A stretch of 32,765 nucleotides of DNA from Lachnospiraceae bacterium. Lineage in GTDB: Bacteria; Bacillota_A; Clostridia; Lachnospirales; Lachnospiraceae. Made by a program: the position numbers and the translations under genes. The notes beneath the pieces were generated by a model. The model ran no database searches. It saw nothing but the letters and a program-made list of their open reading frames with translations, and had not been told where the DNA came from. The stretch lies in assembly GCA_017542725.1 (NCBI GenBank), contig JAFXWR010000024.1:1-32765 (forward strand), given 5' to 3'. Below, piece by piece: positions 16,491 to 22,670 of the stretch (position 1 is the first letter of the stretch; each line of letters begins with the position of its first letter).

Positions 16491-16673
16491 TTACCCCCAA
16501 TCATCATCCCCAAAGTCATTGTCATCATCTTCTTCGTATTCTTCTTCATCATAGTCATCATCTTCACCAAGACCTGGTGTGCTTTTATGACCAAAATTTC
16601 GCTTATGGTTATTTTGCGTTGAGCTATTCCCAGATAATCCTAATAATAATATTGATAATAATTTTAATAGCAT
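16491..16673 (-). CDS. 60-residue protein with hydrophobic N-terminus and acidic tail
   Basis: A short ORF with an AGGAGAT SD nine bases upstream. The N-terminus (MLLKLLSILLLGLSG) is a hydrophobic helix that could be a signal or membrane anchor; the middle is polar and basic (NNHKRNFGHKS). The last 25 residues are nearly all D and E with Y, F and W, ending FGDDDWG. A secreted or membrane-tethered acidic peptide is likely. No function is known to me. It is the last gene before the operon terminator, 64 bp after rhuM, and a partial GC-rich repeat stands before its SD. Its acidic C-terminus recalls the 37-residue ORF at 5234-5347. Confidence 0.6.
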   Translation of the reverse strand: MLLKLLSILLLGLSGNSSTQNNHKRNFGHKSTPGLGEDDDYDEEEYEEDDDNDFGDDDWG

Positions 16674-16692
16674 TGTCTTTACAATCTCCTTC

Positions 16693-16707
16693 CGGGCTCG
16701 CCTCTAC
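16693..16707 (-). repeat. Partial GC-rich dispersed repeat, rhuM to acidic ORF gap
   Basis: Reads GTAGAGGCGAGCCCG on the minus strand: the two ends of the repeat family without the middle. It abuts the SD of the 60-residue ORF (GAAGGAG follows immediately), the same placement as the full copies at 17796 and 18472. Confidence 0.65.
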
Positions 16708-16737
16708 GATTCACTTGTCAATTATTAATATAAATTA

Positions 16738-17784
16738 TTACTCATCACCATCTCTATTAGTTTTGATTATCTCTTGCTTTTCACACTCTTCTAAAAGTTT
16801 ATCAAAATCACTTTTGTATATCTTATCTTGTATCACTCTATACTTTTCATATTCCGACTCTGCAAATGCTTTTGCTACTTCCATTTTTACTTTGCCTTTA
16901 TCTTCTAGAATCTCTTCTTCATTGAACTTCAAAAATGCATCTAATCTCATTTTCCAATCCTCCATAGTCATAACTATGTGTCGTTTTGCTTGTCGATTTG
17001 CATAATCAAGATACATTTCAACTATTTCATTAAGATTTTTAATTTCTTCTTTTTGTAGATAATTCTTGGCTATGCTTACATCTGATTTAATTACTTTTCC
17101 ATCTGGTGCATTTTTCCACGATGTGAGTCCCATATGTTCTTTACTATGATCTGCTCTTTCCGTAATAATCTCTGCTGCAGTTTCACCTGTGACTGCATAA
17201 TGCATTTTGTTTTGGACTAATGAAAAGAACTCTTTTGTAGTTTTACTATCTTTATCATAGTCTGATGATAATGCGTATAGATCAGTAATTTTTTGATAAA
17301 ATCTCCGTTCAGATGCTCTTATCTCTTGTATTTCTTCAATCAACTTATCGAAATAGTCATCATCAAATAGCTTCCCATTTATAAGACGTTCTTTATCAAG
17401 CACATATCCTTCTCTAGTATATTTTGACAACACTTGTGTTGCCCATTTTCTAAACTCTGTGGCTTTGTTAGAATTTGTACGGTAGCCTATTGAAAGAATC
17501 ATTTCTAAACTATAATAATTATATTGATATGTTTTTCCATTAGCTGCAACTTGTGCAAATTTTGCACAAGTTGAATTTTCTTCTAGTTCTTTTTCTTCTA
17601 ATATATTTGAAATATGTTTATTGACAACGCTTCGATCAATATTATATAGTTTTGCTATTGCATTTTCAGTCAGCCAAACTGTCTTATTTTCAATTCTAAC
17701 TTCAATACCATTATTGTCATTTTCAAACGAAAAAATAAGAAAATCTGATGTATTATTTCTAATTGATGCTTTTTTACTTGACAT
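16738..17784 (-). CDS. rhuM: RhuM-family protein
   Basis: A 348-residue RhuM-family ('virulence protein RhuM') protein. The N-terminal half has the family core: WLTENAIAKLYNIDRSVVNKHI, a winged-helix/KilA-N-like DNA-binding pattern, then NYYSLEMILSIGYR and TEFRKWATQVL (about residues 95-125). The C-terminal half has the conserved FFSLVQNKMHYAVTGETAAEII and a helical region (VEMYLDYANRQAKRH). The family occurs on genomic islands and beside hsd loci; its biochemical role is not established. Here it is in the same operon as transport and lipid genes. Its SD (AAAGGAG) follows a dispersed repeat directly. The length is typical and no motif is missing. Confidence 0.88.
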   Translation of the reverse strand: MSSKKASIRNNTSDFLIFSFENDNNGIEVRIENKTVWLTENAIAKLYNIDRSVVNKHISNILEEKELEENSTCAKFAQVAANGKTYQYNYYSLEMILSIGYRTNSNKATEFRKWATQVLSKYTREGYVLDKERLINGKLFDDDYFDKLIEEIQEIRASERRFYQKITDLYALSSDYDKDSKTTKEFFSLVQNKMHYAVTGETAAEIITERADHSKEHMGLTSWKNAPDGKVIKSDVSIAKNYLQKEEIKNLNEIVEMYLDYANRQAKRHIVMTMEDWKMRLDAFLKFNEEEILEDKGKVKMEVAKAFAESEYEKYRVIQDKIYKSDFDKLLEECEKQEIIKTNRDGDE

Positions 17785-17795
17785 TTTTCTCCTTT

Positions 17796-17819
17796 CGGGC
17801 TCGCAGTGCTCGCCCCTAC
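17796..17819 (-). repeat. GC-rich dispersed hairpin repeat, flavoprotein to rhuM gap
   Basis: On the minus strand GTAGGGGCGAGC, ACT, then GCGAGCCCG: a GGGC/GCCC stem around two copies of GCGAGC separated by 3 nt. It begins 9 nt after the flavoprotein stop and ends at the rhuM SD. Confidence 0.85.
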
Positions 17820-17828
17820 GGTGTCCCC

Positions 17829-18458
17829 CTACTTCCCATCCGGGAAACTTGTGAACTCTCCGCTATCAAGTTTTGGCATACCACATTTATCTTTTGCATC
17901 TTTTATTGCCTTCATTAAAAATGCCATACTCTTTGCAAGGTTTCTCATAGTTTGAAGACCTTCTTTATCTTTCATTACATCATCGGCAGTAAATCCATGA
18001 ACCTGATTCCAATAAGTACTTGTAGCTATAGGCATACCGCTGATAGAAAAATATTTATTTAGCACATCAAATGATGCAGTGTTTCCACCTCTTCTACAGC
18101 TCACCACTGCTGCACCTACTTTCATCTGCTTTGAAAAACTTGTGCTATACATAAGCCTATCCATAAATGCAATTAAAGTTGCATTTGGTGATGCATAGTA
18201 GACTGGGCTTCCAATCACTATCCCGTCTGCAGTTTCAAATTTTTTTGCTATCTCATTTACTGGGTCATCATTAAATACGCAGTGTCCTGTCTCTTTACAT
18301 TTGCCACATGCGATGCAGCCTCTTATTGCCTTGTTGCCGATGTGAATTAATTCTGTCTCAACATTTTCTTTTTTAAATGTCTCAATCATTTCATTTAATG
18401 CTGCCGCTGTGCAGCCTTTCTCGTGTGGACTTCCATTAATTAATAATACTTTACTCAT
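17829..18458 (-). CDS. Flavodoxin-fold NAD(P)H oxidoreductase with Isf-type cysteine motif
   Basis: A 209-residue protein of the NADPH-dependent FMN reductase/iron-sulfur flavoprotein group. The N-terminus VLLINGSPHEKGCT is the FMN phosphate loop, and GIVIGSPVYYASPNATLIAFMDR (about residues 76-98) is the second flavin-binding region. Cys48, Cys51, Cys54 and Cys60 give C-x2-C-x2-C-x5-C, the compact motif that holds a 4Fe-4S cluster in archaeal Isf; many bacterial relatives share it without proof of a cluster. Likely role: electron transfer from reduced pyridine nucleotide to an unknown acceptor. The stop TAG at 17829-17831 is followed by GGGGGAC, itself like the start of the dispersed repeat beside it. 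The gene has an AGGAG SD. Confidence 0.88.
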   Translation of the reverse strand: MSKVLLINGSPHEKGCTAAALNEMIETFKKENVETELIHIGNKAIRGCIACGKCKETGHCVFNDDPVNEIAKKFETADGIVIGSPVYYASPNATLIAFMDRLMYSTSFSKQMKVGAAVVSCRRGGNTASFDVLNKYFSISGMPIATSTYWNQVHGFTADDVMKDKEGLQTMRNLAKSMAFLMKAIKDAKDKCGMPKLDSGEFTSFPDGK

Positions 18459-18471
18459 AATTTTCTCCTCT

Positions 18472-18522
18472 CGGGCTCTGCAAGCATTCGCCCCTACATG
18501 GGCTCGCAGTGCTCGCCCCTAC
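18472..18522 (-). repeat. Two tandem GC-rich dispersed repeats, patatin to flavoprotein gap
   Basis: Copy one (18500-18522) is GTAGGGGCGAGC-ACT-GCGAGCCC on the minus strand. Copy two (18472-18497) is a variant, GTAGGGGCGAATGC...GCAGAGCCCG, with the middle changed to ATGCTTGCA. They are separated by two bases and fill nearly the whole gap. The first copy contains the patatin stop codon (TAG at 18519-18521) and the second abuts the GAGAGGAG SD of the flavoprotein. Confidence 0.9.
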
Positions 18523-19370
18523 ATTAAAAATTCTTTTATGTCATTTAATTTTTCTCCCGCCACCATTCGGCCAATTTGGTAAACTCTCTCAAGTTCGTCA
18601 GGATTATTCTCTGTTCTTTTTATGTTTAGTGATTCGTATGGAGCTATCACATAAACTTTGCCGTCTTTCTCAAGTTGTCTTATCTCGTCAAGTTGGTTGT
18701 TATATAAGATGTGGCGGTTAGCCATCGCATCAACTAGTTTTGGATATTTTCGATATTTAAGTTTCAGTATTGGCACTATGCTAGTTTTCTCTTTTATAAA
18801 ATCTCTTGGTTGAGTTAGGACTATGACATTTTTTTCATATCCATTTTTTATCATTATACTATAAGGGATTGGGTCTATCATGCCACCATCAAGAAGTTTA
18901 TATCCATCTATCTCCACTATATTTGATACAAGTGGCATAGATGCAGACGCCCTTATCCATTCTACAGTTCTATGATCTACTTCTTTAGAATTAAAATATC
19001 TTATCACACCATTTTCTATATCGGTCACACCTATAAAAAAGTCTATTCTATTTTCTTTATATGTTTTTCTATCTATCGGGTCAAGTTCATCAATTATTTT
19101 ATGATAACAAAAATCTCTTCCATATAAATCACCAGTAAGTAGAAGAGAGCGAAGACCAAAATACCTTGGGTCTCTGCCCCATTTTTTATTATAGCGGACT
19201 CCTCTTCCTATCTGCTTTGATTTATAGTTACAACCAAAAATAGCTCCGGCTGATATGCCAGAAAGACCATCAAATTCTATACTATTTTCTAAAAAAACAT
19301 CAATGACGCCGCAAGTAAACATTCCTCGCATGGCGCCACCTTCTAATACTAATCCTTTTTTCATATTCAT
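18519..19370 (-). CDS. Patatin-like phospholipase (RssA/YlbK-like)
   Basis: A 283-residue patatin-family serine acyl hydrolase, expected to cleave acyl esters of phospholipids in or near the cytoplasmic membrane. The oxyanion motif is EGGAMRG (residues 10-16), the nucleophile is Ser40 in GISAG, and the catalytic Asp is in LLDGGMIDPIP (about residue 174), so the Ser-Asp dyad is intact. There is no signal peptide. The stop codon TAG lies within the adjacent dispersed repeat. No clear SD precedes the ATG at 19370 or the one two codons on; a repeat copy occupies the 5' side up to five bases from the ATG, so it may have displaced the SD. An ECF S component precedes it by 26 bp. Confidence 0.92.
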   Translation of the reverse strand: MNMKKGLVLEGGAMRGMFTCGVIDVFLENSIEFDGLSGISAGAIFGCNYKSKQIGRGVRYNKKWGRDPRYFGLRSLLLTGDLYGRDFCYHKIIDELDPIDRKTYKENRIDFFIGVTDIENGVIRYFNSKEVDHRTVEWIRASASMPLVSNIVEIDGYKLLDGGMIDPIPYSIMIKNGYEKNVIVLTQPRDFIKEKTSIVPILKLKYRKYPKLVDAMANRHILYNNQLDEIRQLEKDGKVYVIAPYESLNIKRTENNPDELERVYQIGRMVAGEKLNDIKEFLM

Positions 19371-19375
19371 TATTT

Positions 19376-19400
19376 GGGCTCTGCAAGCATTCGCCCCTAC
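19376..19400 (-). repeat. GC-rich dispersed repeat, ECF component to patatin gap
   Basis: The variant form (GTAGGGGCGAATGC...GCAGAGCCC on the minus strand), the same as 18472-18497. It fills the entire gap, contains the stop codon of the ECF gene (TAG, 19397-19399) and ends five bases before the patatin ATG. Confidence 0.9.
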
Positions 19401-19903
19401 AGTTTTATATTCTTTATTATATTATATGCTATGGTTGAGATGATTACTGCTGCTATAGCGTTGAAGACACTTGCGCCAACTTTTGTGAGAACTATTGGAA
19501 GCACTGCCTCAAATGCCATAGACAACACAAATCTTCTTTCAATATAAGTTTTTAATGCATATAAAATGATGTATGCAATCTCCCCAACTATACCAGCGAT
19601 AACAACATTTTTTGTCTTTTGAAAAAATACTCCTGCCACATAACCCATCACAAACTTAGTTGCAAATGTGATGAAGCAAGCCGGTCCTGAAGTATAAAAA
19701 AATATATCAAATATCATTGAACCAAGACCTGATGCAAGTCCACCATATAATGGTGGCAAGACAAATGCAGCAAGTAGGCACATAGAATTTCCAAGATGAA
19801 ATCTAAACGTGTCGTGAGTTCCGACATATATTCTTGACCCAATTACTACAAGTGCTATGAAAAGCGAAGTTATTGTCAATAGTTTTATCTTTTTATCTAA
19901 CAT
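19397..19903 (-). CDS. ECF transporter S component, substrate unknown
   Basis: A 168-residue, strongly hydrophobic protein with about six membrane segments and the pattern of an ECF substrate-capture (S) component: a short N-terminal helix with SLFIALVVIGSRI, then FRFHLGNSMCLLAAFVLPP and GGLASGLGSMIFDIFF, and basic residues at the ends. S components bind a vitamin or precursor and need the shared EcfA-A'-T module, which is not in the window. The vitamin cannot be deduced from sequence by eye; no riboswitch precedes it. The SD AAAGGAGG is at the usual distance from the ATG. The stop codon TAG is the first TAG of the dispersed repeat that follows. It lies 44 bp after the cation exporter gene in the same operon. 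Confidence 0.85.
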   Translation of the reverse strand: MLDKKIKLLTITSLFIALVVIGSRIYVGTHDTFRFHLGNSMCLLAAFVLPPLYGGLASGLGSMIFDIFFYTSGPACFITFATKFVMGYVAGVFFQKTKNVVIAGIVGEIAYIILYALKTYIERRFVLSMAFEAVLPIVLTKVGASVFNAIAAVIISTIAYNIIKNIKL

Positions 19904-19947
19904 GTTACCTCCTTTACCACTCTATTACTTTTTTATAATCATTATTT

Positions 19948-21072
19948 CTATCCTGACACATCAATATCTGGATTAATAGTTATATGGTACTCTGGAAATA
20001 CTTTGTGTAATTCTTCTATAAGTATAGCTACTCCTTCGCTATGATTTATATCAAATGTCATAACGACATCAAATCTCATCTCTTTATTTGCTTTGTCGAC
20101 ATAAAATCCATGCATCTGTAACGCAAAATCATGACTAAAGATGACATTTTGAACTTTGTTTCTTATAGCGGATATTTCATCATCTTTTGTATTGTATGAA
20201 TATGCTCCTATACCTGTGAGTATCACTCCAGTTTTTTTATATACTTCTTTTTCTATTTTTCTTATAAGAGTGTCATACTCGTCCATTGTCATAGTGTCTG
20301 GAACTTCTATATGTATAGATGCATAGTCTTTATTTGGTCCAAAATTATACACAAACAAATCATATGCTCCTCTCACCCCTTCAAATGACGAAGCAATTGA
20401 TTTAATTTTTTTAATTAACTCTTTATCAGCTCTATGACCCAAGATTTCATCAAATGTATCTTTTAGCATTTCTATGCCAGCTCTTATGATAAATATAGAT
20501 ATAACGACTGCGACATATGCTTCAAGTGAAATATTTGTAACTTTAAATATTATTGCACTCGCAAGTACAGAAAAAGACAAAACTGCATCAAACATCGCAT
20601 CCTTTCCTGAGGCTACAAGTGCATCTGAATTATATTTCTTCCCTTGCGCTTGCACAAATCTACCAAGAAATATTTTTACAAGTACAGCTACTGCTATAAT
20701 TACAAGCATCACATTTGAATAATTGCTTGTATCTTTATCTATAATACTTTTTATAGATTCTATAAGCGAAGTAATACCTGCATATAATACGATTGCAGAT
20801 ATTATCATAGATGTGATGTATTCTATCCTTCCATGACCAAGTGGATGATTCTTATCAGGTTTTTTGCCAGCAAGCTTTGTTCCTATAATGGTTATAATAG
20901 ACGACATGGCATCAGATAAATTATTCACTGCGTCAAGAATTATAGCGATAGAATTTGATAAAAAACCTATCGACATTTTAAATGCAACAAGTAAAATATT
21001 TGCTAGTATCGCAATGACACTTGTCTTAACTATTGCATCATCTCTTTCTTTTGGATTACTATTTGTACTCAT
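19948..21072 (-). CDS. Cation diffusion facilitator, possibly manganese type
   Basis: A 374-residue cation diffusion facilitator, a proton-coupled exporter of divalent metal in the cytoplasmic membrane. It has six TM segments, HPLGHGRIEY in the loop after TM2, and two cytoplasmic regions at the C-terminus, longer than a single CDF dimerisation domain (about residues 215-295 and 300-374). The TM2 metal site reads NNLSDAMSS (Asn50, Asp54) and TM5 has DAMFD (about residues 157-161). An N/D plus D/D site, in place of the H/D of zinc exporters, is what I recall for manganese exporters such as MntE, so Mn(II) is a reasonable guess. It is the first gene of the six-gene operon; the promoter is at 21120-21148. 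Confidence 0.9.
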   Translation of the reverse strand: MSTNSNPKERDDAIVKTSVIAILANILLVAFKMSIGFLSNSIAIILDAVNNLSDAMSSIITIIGTKLAGKKPDKNHPLGHGRIEYITSMIISAIVLYAGITSLIESIKSIIDKDTSNYSNVMLVIIAVAVLVKIFLGRFVQAQGKKYNSDALVASGKDAMFDAVLSFSVLASAIIFKVTNISLEAYVAVVISIFIIRAGIEMLKDTFDEILGHRADKELIKKIKSIASSFEGVRGAYDLFVYNFGPNKDYASIHIEVPDTMTMDEYDTLIRKIEKEVYKKTGVILTGIGAYSYNTKDDEISAIRNKVQNVIFSHDFALQMHGFYVDKANKEMRFDVVMTFDINHSEGVAILIEELHKVFPEYHITINPDIDVSG

Positions 21073-21119
21073 ACATCACCTATTCCTCTATAAATATAGT
21101 CTTAATGCAAATTATTGCT

Positions 21120-21148
21120 ATTATAGCATATATTCAGCATATTATAAA
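21120..21148 (-). promoter_or_regulatory. Promoter for the CDF-to-acidic-ORF operon
   Basis: Minus strand: TTTATA (21143-21148), 17-bp spacer, TATAAT (21120-21125) with TGC before the -10 as an extended element. It is divergent from the pyk promoter, whose -35 is 25 bp away, so one regulator could affect both. Confidence 0.7.
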
Positions 21149-21173
21149 CAATATAATCACTAATCTTATATAT

Positions 21174-21202
21174 TTGATAATTTTCTCGCTCTGTATTATA
21201 AT
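21174..21202 (+). promoter_or_regulatory. Promoter for pyruvate kinase
   Basis: TTGATA (21174-21179), 17-bp spacer, TATAAT (21197-21202): near consensus. The leader to the TTG start would be about 28 nt, with AAGGAGG in it. Confidence 0.85.
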
Positions 21203-21236
21203 ACTATTGTATTTTATATATGAAGGAGGTTTTACC

Positions 21237-22670
21237 TTGAGAAAGACAAAAATAATCTGTACACTTGGGCCAAATGCCGAAAACTATGAGACTCTTAAAG
21301 ATCTTGCAAAATATATGGATATAGGTCGTTTTAACTTTTCGCACGGCTCTTACGAAGAGCACCTTGGAAAACTAGAACTACTTAAAAAGGTCCGTTCAGA
21401 AACTGGTCGCCCTATAGCCGCATTACTTGACACTAAAGGCCCTGAGATAAGAACAGGTCATAATAAAAACAAAGAAAAAATAAATCTCGTTGATGGTTCT
21501 ACCATATCTATAGTAACAAGTGACACTTTATGTGATGATAAAACTATATCAGTAACTTATGCCGGAATAGTGGATGATGTAAAAGTATCTGACACTGTAT
21601 TAATAGATGATGGTAAAATTAGTTTGGAAGTGTTATCTAAGACTACAAATAGCATAGAGTGTAAGGTTATAAACGGAGGTCTCCTTGGAGAACAAAAAGG
21701 TGTAAATCTTCCAGGTGTAAAGATAAATCTTCCAGACCTTACTGAAAAAGATATAGCTGATATCAATTTTGCAATTGACAACGACTTTGATATTATCGCT
21801 GCTTCATTTGTTAGATCAGCAAAATGCATAAAGCAAATCAAAGATATTTTAGAAAAGCGCAATGCCGATATTATGGTCATTGCAAAAATTGAAAACGAAG
21901 AAGGAATCGCAAATATAGATGAAATAATAGACGAATCTGATGGTATAATGGTCGCAAGAGGTGACCTCGGTGTCGAAGTAAATGCGACAGAGTTGCCACA
22001 TTTACAAAAGGTCATTATTAAAAAATGTAATGAAAAGGGCAAAGTCGTAATAACTGCTACTCAGATGCTTGACTCTATGATAAATAATCCTCGCCCTACA
22101 AGAGCAGAGGTTACCGATGTCGCAAATGCAATTTATGATGGTACTGATGTTATAATGCTAAGTGGTGAAACAGCGAATGGAAAGTATCCTGTAGAATCAG
22201 TTAGAACAATGCACGAGATAGCGCTAGAGACCGAGAAACATATAAACCACTATCACAGAATGAATAGTCTCTATCAGACAAATGTTAAACAAACCATTAC
22301 AAGCATTGTATGTAAGAGTATAACTATAGCAGCCAATGATTTAAATGCTACGGCAATCATTACTCCTTCTATCTCAGGAAGGACTGCAAAAGTTATATCA
22401 AAGTATAAGCCAAATGAACCAATATATGCTCTATCAAGAAATGAAAAAGTTGTTAGGCAACTTATGTTATACTATGGCGTCACTCCATTTTACTTCAATA
22501 GACCAGATGGTTCAGATGCTATAGTAGGAGATGCCATAGTTCAGTTAAGAGACCTTGGTGTTATAAAAGTTGGCGATACTGTAGTTGTTGCTTTTGGACG
22601 TTCAGTAAAAGAAAACGAACAAACTATAAAGCCTCACACAAACACTATGAGAGTAGAAATTGTATATTAG
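21237..22670 (+). CDS. pyk: Pyruvate kinase
   Basis: A 477-residue pyruvate kinase, which makes pyruvate and ATP from phosphoenolpyruvate and ADP. The N-terminus RKTKIICTLGPNAEN, DTKGPEIRTG, the catalytic block MVARGDLGVE, TATQMLDSM and LSGETANGKYP are all present, followed by the C-terminal regulatory domain. It lacks the extra PEP-utiliser domain seen in Bacillus-type enzymes of about 585 residues. I place the start at TTG (21237), because AAGGAGG precedes it by the right distance and the protein begins there in the standard way; the longer reading frame from 21033 runs through the promoter. The last 4 bp overlap the end of the convergent hydrolase gene, with no terminator between them. Confidence 0.96.
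   Translation: MRKTKIICTLGPNAENYETLKDLAKYMDIGRFNFSHGSYEEHLGKLELLKKVRSETGRPIAALLDTKGPEIRTGHNKNKEKINLVDGSTISIVTSDTLCDDKTISVTYAGIVDDVKVSDTVLIDDGKISLEVLSKTTNSIECKVINGGLLGEQKGVNLPGVKINLPDLTEKDIADINFAIDNDFDIIAASFVRSAKCIKQIKDILEKRNADIMVIAKIENEEGIANIDEIIDESDGIMVARGDLGVEVNATELPHLQKVIIKKCNEKGKVVITATQMLDSMINNPRPTRAEVTDVANAIYDGTDVIMLSGETANGKYPVESVRTMHEIALETEKHINHYHRMNSLYQTNVKQTITSIVCKSITIAANDLNATAIITPSISGRTAKVISKYKPNEPIYALSRNEKVVRQLMLYYGVTPFYFNRPDGSDAIVGDAIVQLRDLGVIKVGDTVVVAFGRSVKENEQTIKPHTNTMRVEIVY

Noticed and set aside
21033..21236. A longer N-terminal extension of pyruvate kinase from an ATG at 21033
   Set aside because: It runs through both divergent promoters and the start of the CDF gene and is a hydrophobic AT-rich translation; the TTG at 21237 has an AAGGAGG SD and gives the standard Pyk N-terminus.
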